Below are positions 1-6,961 of a DNA stretch of 9,665 nt, one piece after another (the stretch's first letter is position 1; every line of letters starts with the position of its first letter). Source of the DNA: an uncultured Atopobiaceae bacterium (GTDB taxonomy: Bacteria; Actinomycetota; Coriobacteriia; Coriobacteriales; Atopobiaceae); assembly GCA_947626465.1 (NCBI GenBank), contig CANQSI010000031.1, forward strand, positions 1-9,665, in the 5' to 3' direction. Position numbers and translations under genes: made by a program. The notes under the pieces are model-generated. The model was not told the DNA's origin. It saw nothing but the letters and a program-made list of their open reading frames with translations, and ran no database searches.

Positions 1-281
1 CGAGCGTGGCGGACTACGAGATGGTGATCCTCGGCTTTCCCATCTGGTGGTACACGGCGCCGCACATCGTGGAGACCTTCCTCGAGGGCCACGACTTCGC
101 GGGCAAGACGATGGTCGTCTTCTGCACGTCTGGCTCGAGCGGTCTCGGCGACACCATCCCCACGCTGCAGCGAAGCGTCTCCTTCGACACGCGCTGGCGC
201 CCCGGCAAGCGCTTCGCGGCCAACGCGAGCGACGCCGACGTCGCCGCATGGGTGGAGACCCTCGGGGTCCCGCGGAGCTAG
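1..281 (+). CDS. Flavodoxin family protein, 3' part (5' end outside window)
   Basis: The C-terminal 92 residues of a flavodoxin-like FMN-binding electron carrier are visible. The gene enters from the left edge in frame 3 and stops with TAG at 279-281. The diagnostic stretch is LGFPIWWYTAPHIVETFLE, the FMN-contacting loop with Trp-Trp-Tyr typical of the short-chain Flavodoxin_4 group. It is followed by a beta strand and a Ser/Gly-rich loop (VVFCTSGSSGLGDT) that in the family packs on the isoalloxazine ring. The tail (RFAANASDADVAAWVETLG) is the usual C-terminal helix. A GTG at 6-8 lies in frame, but the open frame continues upstream and the N-terminal phosphate-binding loop is missing. The gene is therefore cut by the window edge rather than starting there. 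No membrane segment is seen, so the protein is cytoplasmic. The redox partner cannot be told from this fragment. Confidence 0.9.
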   Translation, partial: SVADYEMVILGFPIWWYTAPHIVETFLEGHDFAGKTMVVFCTSGSSGLGDTIPTLQRSVSFDTRWRPGKRFAANASDADVAAWVETLGVPRS

Positions 282-313
282 AGCGCACCGCGCACGAGAG
301 CACGGATGAGAGG

Positions 314-351
314 CGGGGTTCGCGGCCGAAATTGGCCGCGGGCCCCGTTTT
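314..351 (+). terminator. Intrinsic terminator after the flavodoxin gene
   Basis: A 14-bp stem pairs 314-327 with 334-347, with two internal G-U wobbles (319 and 320). The loop is 6 nt (gaaatt), and TTTT follows at 348-351. It begins 32 bp after the flavodoxin stop codon and separates that gene from the pheST transcription unit. Confidence 0.85.
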
Positions 352-377
352 CGTGCCGAGAGACGTTGGGCTAGACT
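348..377 (+). promoter_or_regulatory. Candidate promoter of the pheST T-box transcript
   Basis: TAGACT at 372-377 resembles a -10 box (4 of 6 to TATAAT) and would place the transcript start near 383-386, just before T-box Stem I. The -35 is poor: TTTTCG at 348-353 with an 18-bp spacer. It overlaps the U-tract of the preceding terminator. The position fits well but the sequence match is weak. Confidence 0.4.
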
Positions 378-384
378 TGGGGCC

Positions 385-653
385 TTGAGGCGATGACGGA
401 GAGGGTGTGGCTCCCGCACAAGGCCCGGACAGAGCGGAAACCCATGGGCTGAGAGGTTTCCACGTGCCTTGGAGCTGCGCGTTCACTCCACCAGCCGCGA
501 CCTGAACGGCCTCGCGAGGAGGCGCCAGTAGGGAAGCCGGCCGCCCCCCGACATCGGGGCACACGAGCGGGCCTTCGGGAGAGACAACCCGAGGGCCAAC
601 CAAGGTGGTACCGCGGATTCGTCCGTCCTTGCGCCCGGGGACGGACGATTTTT
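385..653 (+). promoter_or_regulatory. tRNA-Phe-responsive T-box riboswitch (transcriptional)
   Basis: This leader binds uncharged tRNA-Phe and allows read-through into pheST when phenylalanine charging is low. Stem I can be followed by eye. The basal helix GGAG 398-401 pairs with CTCC 486-489. GCTCC 410-414 pairs with GGAGC 471-475, AAGGC 420-424 with GCCTT 466-470, and the distal helix GGAAACC 436-442 with GGTTTCC 455-461. In the specifier loop the codon UUC (482-484) is followed by a purine (A485) just before the basal helix, the canonical location. It reads Phe, matching the downstream genes. Stem II (501-532) carries S-turn strands GAA and AGTA. A CCCCG/CGGGG hairpin lies at 546-559. Stem III is 570-579 paired with 588-597. 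The T-box core follows: helix A1 601-605/627-631, bulge UGGUACC 606-612, helix A2 613-616/623-626. The UGGU pairs with an ACCA tRNA 3' end, as expected for discriminator A of tRNA-Phe. Confidence 0.96.
619..653 (+). terminator. T-box-controlled terminator of the pheST leader
   Basis: A perfect 10-bp stem pairs 619-628 with 639-648, with a 10-nt loop, and five T residues follow at 649-653. Its 5' arm overlaps the 3' strands of both antiterminator helices (623-626 and 627-631), so the two structures exclude each other. This is the switching element of the T-box. Confidence 0.93.
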
Positions 654-669
654 GTGAAGGGAAGAGACG

Positions 670-1737
670 ATGGCCGCTTTGCAAGAGCTCCAAGAGATTG
701 GCTCAGAAGCGCTTTCCAATATCGGCGCGGCGGCGAACCTCGCCGATCTCGACGCCGTGCGCGTGGCGGTGCTCGGCAAGAAGGGCACGCTCACGCAGAT
801 CCTGCGCTCCATGGGCTCGCTTGCCCCCGAAGAGCGCCCGCTCGTGGGCAAGGCGGCAAACGAGGTGCGTGGCCAGGTGGAGGCGGCCCTCGCCGAGCGC
901 AAGGGCACGCTCGAGGCCGAGGCGCTCCAGAGCAAGATCGCCGCGAGCGCGATCGACGTCACGCTTCCCGGCCGCGCGCCCCACGTGGGCACCCAGCACC
1001 TCATCTCGGCGATCGTCGAGGAGATGGAGCAGGTCTTCGTCGGCATGGGCTACGACGTCCTCGACGGCCCCTACGTGGAGACGACGTACTACAACTTCGA
1101 TGCCCTGAATGCGCCGGTTGACCACCCCAGCCGCTCGCCGCGCGACACGTTCTACGTGGCAGACCCCGTGCATGGCGATCCCAAGCGCGAGGCGCATGCC
1201 GAGAGCGAGCTCTTGCTTCGCACGCAGACCTCGCCCGTGCAGGTGCACGCGATGGAGGCCCACAAGCCGCCTATCTACATGATCAGCCCGGGGCGCGTCT
1301 TCCGCCCGGATACGGCCGACGCGAACCATCTCCCGCAGTTCACGCAGATCGAGGGCCTCGTGGTGGACGAGGGCATCACCTTCGGCGACCTCAAGGGCAC
1401 CCTCGACCACTTCACCCGCGCGATCTTCGGCAAGGATCGCGCCACGCGCTATCGCCCGCACTTCTTCCCCTTTACGGAACCCTCGGCCGAGGTGGACGTG
1501 TCGTGCGGCGTGTGCGGAGGGAAGGGCTGCCGCTTCTGCAAGGGCACGGGCTGGCTCGAGATCCTCGGCTGTGGGATGGTCGATCCGAACGTGCTCGATA
1601 TGAGCGGGATCGACCCCGAGCGCTACAGCGGCTTCGCCTTCGGCATCGGCGCCGAGCGCGTGGCGTGCCTGCGCTACGACCTGCCCGATCTCCGCATGCT
1701 CATGACGGGCGACATGCGCTTCCTCGCCCAGTTCTAG
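670..1737 (+). CDS. pheS: Phenylalanyl-tRNA synthetase alpha subunit
   Basis: Catalytic subunit of the (alpha-beta)2 class II synthetase that charges tRNA-Phe with phenylalanine in the cytoplasm. The 355-residue product matches the family's usual 340-360. Residues 1-90 form the charged N-terminal helical (coiled-coil) domain. Motif 1 surrounds PHVGTQHLI at 104-112. DHPSRSPRDTFYV (151-163) and LLRTQTSPVQ (182-191) line the active site. Motif 2 includes FRPDTADANHLPQF (211-224). FFPFTEPSAEVDV (265-277) binds substrate, and motif 3 is GFAFGIGAERVACLRYDLPD (321-340). A four-cysteine cluster (C279, C282, C287, C290) forms a CxxC-x4-CxxC knuckle, as in many Gram-positive PheS proteins, and may bind zinc. 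The ATG is preceded by AAGGGA at 657-662, 7 nt upstream. The gene follows a Phe T-box directly and is 51 bp from pheT with no terminator between, so the two are co-transcribed. Confidence 0.98.
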   Translation: MAALQELQEIGSEALSNIGAAANLADLDAVRVAVLGKKGTLTQILRSMGSLAPEERPLVGKAANEVRGQVEAALAERKGTLEAEALQSKIAASAIDVTLPGRAPHVGTQHLISAIVEEMEQVFVGMGYDVLDGPYVETTYYNFDALNAPVDHPSRSPRDTFYVADPVHGDPKREAHAESELLLRTQTSPVQVHAMEAHKPPIYMISPGRVFRPDTADANHLPQFTQIEGLVVDEGITFGDLKGTLDHFTRAIFGKDRATRYRPHFFPFTEPSAEVDVSCGVCGGKGCRFCKGTGWLEILGCGMVDPNVLDMSGIDPERYSGFAFGIGAERVACLRYDLPDLRMLMTGDMRFLAQF

Positions 1738-1788
1738 CTCCTCGCTTCTCCTATCCGCGACTGATCGCGAAACGAAAGGACATACGCC

Positions 1789-4224
1789 ATGCGCGTCTCG
1801 TATGAGTGGCTGAAGACGATGGTGGATCTGCCGGAAGACCCCGATGACCTCGTGGCCGAGCTCGTGCGCACGGGTACGGAGGTGGAGGCGCAAGAGACGG
1901 CCGGCCAGGCGCTCGACCACGTGGTGACGGGCTACATCGAGAGCTGCGAGCAGCACCCCAACGCCGACAAGCTCCACGTGTGCATGGTGGACGTGGGCGG
2001 CGAGGAGCCGCTCCAGATCGTCTGCGGCGCGCCGAACGTGGCCGCGGGCGAGCACGTGGTGGTGGCCCTCGAGGGCGCGGTGCTGCCCGGCGACGTGAAG
2101 ATCAAGCGCTCGAAGCTCCGCGGCGTGGAATCGCAGGGCATGAACTGCTCCGAGCGCGAGCTCGGCCTAGGCGATGACCACTCGGGGATCATGGTGCTTC
2201 CCGAGGATGCGCCCATCGGCGTGCCCGCAGCGCACTACCTCGGCCTCGCGGACACCGTCATCGACTGCGAGATCACCCCGAACCGCCCCGACTGCCTCTC
2301 CATGACGGGCTTCGCCACGGAGGTCTCCGCGGACTTCGACGTGGCCACGCACATCGAGCTTCCCATGGTGAAGCATGAAGAGGGCCCCGAGGCCTCCGAG
2401 CTCGTGGACGTGGCCATCGAGGCGCCCGATCTCTGTAGCCGCTACGTGGCGCGCGTCGTGCGCGACGTGAAGATCGGTCCGAGCCCCGCTTGGCTCGCCA
2501 AGCGCGTGCAGGCGGCGGGAACGCGCGCGATCAACAACGTCGTGGACGTCACGAACTACGTGATGTACCTCACCGGCCAGCCGCTCCATGCCTTCGACCT
2601 CGGGAAACTCAAGGATCGAAACGGAAAGCGCTCCATCGTGGTGCGTGCGGCCGAGGAGGGCGAGAAGCTCACGACGCTCGACGGCACCGAGCGCGCGCTC
2701 GAGGCCGGCATGGCCGTGATCACCGACGGTGGCGAGGAGGCCGTGGCGCTCGCCGGCGTGATGGGCGGCCTCGATTCCGAGATCGACGACCAGACCGCAG
2801 ACGTGCTCCTCGAGAGCGCCTGCTTCGCGCCCGGCTCCATCTCGCACACGAGCCGCGACCTCGATCTCATGAGCGAATCCTCGCTTCGCTTCGAGCGCGG
2901 CGTGGACGCCTCCCGCTCGGCCGCCGTGGCCGACATCGCGGCGGCGCTCTTCGAGGAGTGCTGCGGCGCGACGGTGTGCCCGGGGTCTGTGGATGTGTAT
3001 CCGCGTCCGGTGGCGCCGGTGCGCGTGGCGCTTCGCCCCGAGCGTGCCCGCTCGTTCATCGGTGCGGACATCGCCACGGACTTCATGGTGGAGCGCCTGC
3101 GCCGCCTCGGTTGCGAGGTGTCTGAGGACACCGACGGCTCGCTCTCGGTGCTCTGCCCCACCAACCGCCCCGATCTCACGCGCGAGGCCGATCTCATCGA
3201 GGAGGTGTGCCGCCTCTGGGGCATGGACAAGGTGGAGGCCACCATCCCCGCGGCGGCGAACCACACGGGCGGCCTCACGAAGGCCCAGCAGCGAGTGGAG
3301 GAGATCGGACGCATCCTCCGCGCGACGGGGCTCTCCGAGACCATCAACTACCACTTCGCCGAGAAGGGCGACCTCGAGCGCCTCGGGCGCGAGGACGTGG
3401 GGCTCGGCATCCCAGTGCGCATCCTGAACCCGCTCTCGATGGACCAGGGCGAGATGCGTCGCACCCTCCTTCCGGGGCTTCTGCGCTCCGTGGCCTACAA
3501 CCTCGACCACGGCGTGCCGAACGTGACGCTCTACGAACAGGGCCGCGTGCTCCTCGGCAACCCCGAGGCGTCCCAGCCCGCCGAGCCCGACCGCGTGGCG
3601 GGCGTGCTCTCGGGCTCTTGGAGCGATGAGACGTGGTACGAGAAGCCCCGCGAGCTCGACTTCTTCGATGCGAAGGGCATCGTCTGCGCCCTCACGGACG
3701 AGCTTCGCGTGGAGCGCGTGCACTTCGTGGCGGCCTCGCCCGAGCGCTATGGCTGGCTCCTTCCGGGGCGCGCCGCGGAGGTGCGCGCCGGCAAGCGCCG
3801 CTTGGGCTGGATCGGCGACGTGCACCCCGAGACGCTCAAGCGCTTCGGCATCTCGCAGCCGGTCGTGGCCTTCGAGCTCGATCAAGACATGCTCGTCGAG
3901 CTCGCGCATGACGAACTTCCCTACAAGGGCATCCCCATCTTCCCGGGCATAGAGGTGGATCTCGCACTCGTGGTGGACGAGGAGACGGCGTATGAGACGT
4001 GCGTGCAGCGCCTTGATTCCGCGGGAGGGCGCCTGCTCGTGGATATCGAGCTCTTTGACGTCTATCGCGATCCCGTGCGCGTGGGAGAGGGCAAGAAGTC
4101 GATGGCGTTCCGCCTCACGTTCCGCTCCCCCGATCGTACGCTCACGGCCGAGGAAGTGGACGCCATCATGGCGAAGCTCGTGAACAAGGTGCTGAAGTCC
4201 CTCGGCGCCGAGGTCCGAAGCTAA
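1789..4224 (+). CDS. pheT: Phenylalanyl-tRNA synthetase beta subunit
   Basis: Non-catalytic partner of PheS; it recognises tRNA-Phe and edits mischarged Tyr-tRNA-Phe. At 811 residues it has the full bacterial length. Domains in order: an OB-fold tRNA-binding (EMAP-like) domain at about 40-150 (GYIESCEQHPNADKLHVC, then KLRGVESQGMNC), a B3/4 editing domain at about 213-395 (NVVDVTNYVMYLTGQPLHAF at 250-269; SESSLRFERGVD at 362-373), a B5 DNA-binding-like domain at about 408-480 (CPTNRPDLTREADLIEEV), a catalytic-like core at about 490-700, and a C-terminal FDX-ACB anticodon-binding domain at about 717-811 (FPGIEVDLALVVDE). The ATG has GAAAGGA at 1774-1780, 8 nt upstream. The frame is intact, with no truncation or fusion. 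Control comes from the pheS leader T-box. It ends 9 bp from the stop codon of the convergent phospholipase-like gene. Confidence 0.98.
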   Translation: MRVSYEWLKTMVDLPEDPDDLVAELVRTGTEVEAQETAGQALDHVVTGYIESCEQHPNADKLHVCMVDVGGEEPLQIVCGAPNVAAGEHVVVALEGAVLPGDVKIKRSKLRGVESQGMNCSERELGLGDDHSGIMVLPEDAPIGVPAAHYLGLADTVIDCEITPNRPDCLSMTGFATEVSADFDVATHIELPMVKHEEGPEASELVDVAIEAPDLCSRYVARVVRDVKIGPSPAWLAKRVQAAGTRAINNVVDVTNYVMYLTGQPLHAFDLGKLKDRNGKRSIVVRAAEEGEKLTTLDGTERALEAGMAVITDGGEEAVALAGVMGGLDSEIDDQTADVLLESACFAPGSISHTSRDLDLMSESSLRFERGVDASRSAAVADIAAALFEECCGATVCPGSVDVYPRPVAPVRVALRPERARSFIGADIATDFMVERLRRLGCEVSEDTDGSLSVLCPTNRPDLTREADLIEEVCRLWGMDKVEATIPAAANHTGGLTKAQQRVEEIGRILRATGLSETINYHFAEKGDLERLGREDVGLGIPVRILNPLSMDQGEMRRTLLPGLLRSVAYNLDHGVPNVTLYEQGRVLLGNPEASQPAEPDRVAGVLSGSWSDETWYEKPRELDFFDAKGIVCALTDELRVERVHFVAASPERYGWLLPGRAAEVRAGKRRLGWIGDVHPETLKRFGISQPVVAFELDQDMLVELAHDELPYKGIPIFPGIEVDLALVVDEETAYETCVQRLDSAGGRLLVDIELFDVYRDPVRVGEGKKSMAFRLTFRSPDRTLTAEEVDAIMAKLVNKVLKSLGAEVRS

Positions 4225-4233
4225 GCGAAGACG

Positions 4234-5076
4234 CTATTTCCGTCCCTCGTAGCTCGCTGCCTCCGGGTCGTCGGCGAGAAGGATCGCCGGAGGCGGCCCT
4301 TCGACGAGGTCCTTGCGCTTGGGAGGGCGTATGGGTGCTGGCGACGAGGGGTCGAAGCCCGCTGCTTCCATTTCGGCCACGTAGCGCGTGAGTCCTGCGC
4401 GAATCTGCGCGTCGGCGGCGTTGAAGGCGGCCTCGAGGAAGGCTCGCGTGAGCAGCAGGTAGCCATCGGCCGCGCACTCCGCAGGGCCCACATCGAGCTC
4501 CTCCGCCGCGCCTGAGACCCCATCCTCGGTGGCGGGATCGAGGAGATGCGCGGCTGCCGCCACGGCTTTCCTCGCGTCCTCCGGGCAGATCTCATAGGGC
4601 CCGAAGCGCTCGCAGGCCTCGAGGAGGGCCGGCGTGGCTTCCACGCGAAGGCTCGGCGCGAGAAGCCGTCCGAAGCGGGCGAAGTCCTTCTGCTTGCGGA
4701 TCCTCGTCGTGGTGCCGGCGGGAATGTCGTGTGCGGCGTTGAAGGCGCGCACGAGGGCGTTGTAGGTGTGGTCGGCTACGAGATGGCACCACACGCCGAG
4801 CGTGAGGTCGTCAACTCCGCCCTCGAGGATGCCGGGCGCCAGGTAGTCGTCCCAGAACTCGCGTGCGCCGGGAAGTGGGATGGAGTGTGGAGCCGTTACG
4901 TGCGTGTCGCAATAGCGCAGCGTATGGCTCACGTCGCCCACGAGGTAGCCCACGTACACGTCCGGTGCGAAGTTTCCGAAGAGGAAGACGTTCACATCGC
5001 GAATGCCCAGCTCGGCAGGCTCACTCTCGCGGAGGAGTCGTTCAACGTGGGCGGCATGGATGTTCCAGGAAGGCAT
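4234..5076 (-). CDS. Zinc-dependent phospholipase C-like protein
   Basis: A 280-residue protein that resembles the Zn_dep_PLPC family (bacterial phospholipase C / S1-P1 nuclease-like fold). Visible candidate metal ligands fit that family: an N-terminal Trp and His (MPSWNIH, W4/H7), Asp in GNFAPDVYVG (D39), His in HVTAPH (H59, H64), and an HxxxDH cluster in CHLVADHTY (H98, D102, H103). No signal peptide is present, unlike secreted clostridial toxins. It is therefore probably an intracellular hydrolase of unknown substrate, and the function is inferred from the family only. The open frame extends upstream to an ATG at 5274, but that extension is low-complexity and non-protein-like, and MPSWNIH is a normal family start. 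There is no Shine-Dalgarno sequence before this ATG. A TACACT box lies 7 nt upstream, suggesting a leaderless mRNA. It is convergent with pheT, 9 bp away. A role as a general Zn-hydrolase-fold protein cannot be excluded. Confidence 0.8.
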   Translation of the reverse strand: MPSWNIHAAHVERLLRESEPAELGIRDVNVFLFGNFAPDVYVGYLVGDVSHTLRYCDTHVTAPHSIPLPGAREFWDDYLAPGILEGGVDDLTLGVWCHLVADHTYNALVRAFNAAHDIPAGTTTRIRKQKDFARFGRLLAPSLRVEATPALLEACERFGPYEICPEDARKAVAAAAHLLDPATEDGVSGAAEELDVGPAECAADGYLLLTRAFLEAAFNAADAQIRAGLTRYVAEMEAAGFDPSSPAPIRPPKRKDLVEGPPPAILLADDPEAASYEGRK

Positions 5077-5083
5077 GGCGCAA

Positions 5084-5089
5084 AGTGTA
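5084..5089 (-). promoter_or_regulatory. Candidate -10 box of the phospholipase-like gene
   Basis: On the minus strand TACACT (5 of 6 to TATAAT) sits 7 nt before the ATG at 5076. Transcription would start at or within a base or two of the A of ATG, giving a leaderless message. This agrees with the absence of a ribosome binding site. No convincing -35 is seen at 16-18 bp. Confidence 0.35.
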
Positions 5090-5104
5090 GCCCCAAAACA
5101 AGAC

Positions 5105-5166
5105 GAAGCCCGGAGGCCAGCGGAGAGAGGAGAGAAATGAGAGAGATGCGCTGGCATCCGGGCTTC
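5105..5166. repeat. Large imperfect inverted repeat upstream of the phospholipase-like gene
   Basis: The 18-nt arms 5105-5122 and 5149-5166 are complementary with a single mismatch (5115 G versus 5156 A). The 26-nt loop is almost pure purine on the + strand and pyrimidine on the minus strand. Read on the minus strand, the hairpin is followed by GTCTTGTTTT, so it could act as an intrinsic terminator or attenuator just before the gene at 5076. Read on the + strand there is no U-tract. It could also be a copy of an intergenic repeat family, which cannot be told from one copy. Confidence 0.75.
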
Positions 5167-5397
5167 CATGGAAGGACTTCGCGACTTCCCGGTTTGGGCG
5201 GGGGAGGAGAAGCCGCTTTGCGTGTCCTTCGCTAGGCAACTACGTTCCCACTTTTCGGGCGAATCAGCGCCCAATAATCGGTAATCACATCCTCTTCAAG
5301 AAAACTGCCGCTCATCCGCGCGAGGCAACCGCTGACGGCGAAATATCCACTCTCGTGTATGGGAGGAGCGCCGGTGAACGGTAGGCGCGGCGCGGCG

Positions 5398-5443
5398 CCA
5401 TAGAAGAAGGCGGCCATGGCTCCGTGGAACCATGGCCGCCTTC
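5398..5443 (-). terminator. Intrinsic terminator of the ldhA-pyk operon
   Basis: A perfect 14-bp stem pairs 5406-5419 with 5430-5443, around a 10-nt loop. On the minus strand it starts 24 nt after the pyk stop codon and is followed by TTCTTCTA, a short T-rich run. The U-tract is interrupted, but the stem is long and GC-rich. On the + strand no U-run follows, so the minus orientation is favoured. Confidence 0.75.
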
Positions 5444-5467
5444 GAGTGGATGCGCGCGAGTTTTTCC

Positions 5468-6913
5468 TTATGACACCTGCGCGACCATCATCATGTTCGT
5501 GCTGGTGACGTAGTCTCCCGCCGAGGGGGAGGTTTGCGGGTCGCCTGCGGTGATGACAGCCATGTCGCCTTGCTCCACCACCCCGTTCTTCTTCGCCACG
5601 GCGAGCGCGTCGTAGATCGTGGCGGAGAGGGTGCCCTGCGTGGTGGACTTGAACGCTTGGACGCCCCAGTAGAAGGAGCACTTGCGGATGGTGATCTCCG
5701 AGGGGGAGAACGCGTAGACCGGAAGGTGCGGGCGGAAGTTCGAGATGAGGCGCGCCGTGCGGCCGGTGGCCGTGGGGGTGAGGATCGAGCTCGCGCCGCA
5801 GCGCTCGGCCGTCGTCACGCAGGCAAAGCCGATAGCCCCGTTCACGTTGCGCACGCCGCCGCGGTCGAAGTAGTGCTGGCGCTCCTGGAGGTAGTGCTCG
5901 GTCTCCTGGCAGATCGAGCGCATCATCTTCACGGCCTCCACCGGGTACTTGCCGGCAGCCGTCTCGCCGGAGAGCATCACGCAGTCCGTGCCGTCGAGCA
6001 CGGCGTTTGCGACGTCGGTGACCTCCGCGCGCGTCGGGCGCGGGTTGCGGATCATCGAATCGAGCATCTGCGTGGCGGTGATCACGGGCTTATAGCCCTC
6101 GTTGCACTTGCGGATGATCATCTTCTGGATGTGCGGCACCTTCTCCGGCGGGATCTCCACGCCGAGGTCGCCGCGCGCCACCATGACGCCCGAGGACACC
6201 TCGAGGATCTCATCGAAGTTCGTGACGCCGAGGGCGCATTCGATCTTCGGATAGATGGAGATGCGGGTGCAGCCGTGCTCGAGGCAGAGCGCGCGGATCT
6301 CCTCGACGGCCTTGGCGTCGCGCACGAAGGAGGCGGCGATGGCGTCCACGCCCATCTCGCACCCGAAGGCGATGTCCTCCTTGTCCTGCTCCGTCACCGC
6401 GGGAAGGCCGACGTTCACGTTGGGCACGTTCACGCCCTTGCGCTCGCCGAGCGTGCCGCCGTTGGTGACCACGCAGTAGATGTCGGGGCCGTCCACGTGG
6501 TCCACCGTGAGGCCGATGAGCCCGTCGTCGATGAGGATCACGTGGCCGCGATCCACCTCTTCCGGAAGGCCCTTGTAGGTGATGGCGAAGCGATCGTGGT
6601 TGCCCACGATGTCGTCGGTGGTGATCACCACATGGTCGCCGGTGGCGAAGGCCACGGGCTCGCCGTTTTCCAAGAGGCCCGTGCGGATTTCCGGGCCCTT
6701 GGTGTCGAGGAGGATGGCCACATGCGCGTCAAGCTCGTCTGAGATGCGGCGCACGCGCTCGATGCCGGCTTTGTGGTAGGCGTGGCTGCCGTGGCTGAAG
6801 TTGAAGCGGGCCACGTTCATGCCGGCCTTCATGAGCTCGCGAAGGACGTCCTCGTCCTCTGTGGCGGGCCCCATCGTGCACACGATCTTGGTGCGCTTCG
6901 AATCAAGGATCAT
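5468..6913 (-). CDS. pyk: Pyruvate kinase
   Basis: Transfers phosphate from phosphoenolpyruvate to ADP, giving pyruvate and ATP: the last ATP-forming step of glycolysis, in the cytoplasm. The 481-residue product has the standard length and lacks the extra C-terminal PEP-utiliser domain seen in bacilli. Visible elements: RTKIVCTMGPA (7-17); RFNFSHG (36-42), with Arg and Asn that contact substrate; DTKGPEIRTG (70-79); active-site KIE in YPKIE (K223, E225); MVARGDLGVEIPP (244-256), with metal ligand D249; ITATQMLDSM (278-287), with T281. The Glu in GPEIRTG (E75) is the residue that in the family goes with K+ dependence, where Lys would mean K+ independence. The start has GGAGG (minus strand, 6930-6926) 12 nt upstream, a rather long spacing, but no better start competes. 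It lies 48 bp downstream of ldhA on the same strand with no terminator between. Confidence 0.97.
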   Translation of the reverse strand: MILDSKRTKIVCTMGPATEDEDVLRELMKAGMNVARFNFSHGSHAYHKAGIERVRRISDELDAHVAILLDTKGPEIRTGLLENGEPVAFATGDHVVITTDDIVGNHDRFAITYKGLPEEVDRGHVILIDDGLIGLTVDHVDGPDIYCVVTNGGTLGERKGVNVPNVNVGLPAVTEQDKEDIAFGCEMGVDAIAASFVRDAKAVEEIRALCLEHGCTRISIYPKIECALGVTNFDEILEVSSGVMVARGDLGVEIPPEKVPHIQKMIIRKCNEGYKPVITATQMLDSMIRNPRPTRAEVTDVANAVLDGTDCVMLSGETAAGKYPVEAVKMMRSICQETEHYLQERQHYFDRGGVRNVNGAIGFACVTTAERCGASSILTPTATGRTARLISNFRPHLPVYAFSPSEITIRKCSFYWGVQAFKSTTQGTLSATIYDALAVAKKNGVVEQGDMAVITAGDPQTSPSAGDYVTSTNMMMVAQVS

Positions 6914-6961
6914 GGGTGCTTTGCGCCTCCGATTCCGTGAGGGGGATGTGGAAAGTCCGAG

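Larger units (their letters stand above)
5077..5405. other. Gene-poor gap between the phospholipase-like gene and the pyk terminator
   Basis: About 330 bp without a well-supported gene. Besides the inverted repeat at 5105-5166 it holds a locally AT-richer patch (about 5238-5350) that contrasts with the rest of the window. It also holds a triple GGCGC repeat at 5384-5398. A minus-strand frame of 61 codons (ATG at 5417, TAG at 5232-5234) crosses it. That frame lacks a good ribosome binding site, has much more mixed third codon positions than the neighbouring genes, and would start inside the pyk terminator hairpin. I do not call it a gene. A weak minus-strand promoter-like pair (TTGAAG 5299-5294, TATTGG 5276-5271, 17-bp spacer) is present. 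Confidence 0.5.

Noticed and set aside
703..2055. 450-codon minus-strand open frame opposite pheS and the start of pheT
   Set aside because: Shadow of GC-rich coding DNA: the product is a His/Arg/Ala/Leu-rich string with no family motif, while the + strand holds two certain genes.
2167..3909. 580-codon minus-strand open frame opposite pheT
   Set aside because: Same shadow effect; low-complexity Arg/His/Ala/Gly-rich product and no ribosome binding site.
4224..4235. Possible bidirectional terminator between pheT and the convergent gene
   Set aside because: Only a 4-bp AGCG/CGCT stem with no real U-tract on either strand; too weak to support.
5077..5274. N-terminal extension of the phospholipase-like gene to the ATG at 5274
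   Set aside because: The extra 66 residues are not family-like and would be coded across the inverted repeat; MPSWNIH is a normal N-terminus for this family.
5384..5398. Triple GGCGC tandem repeat
   Set aside because: Three 5-bp units are expected by chance in DNA of this GC content and no function is indicated.
5534..6742. 402-codon + strand open frame opposite pyk
   Set aside because: Antisense shadow of pyruvate kinase, rich in Asp/His/Val/Arg with no recognisable domain.
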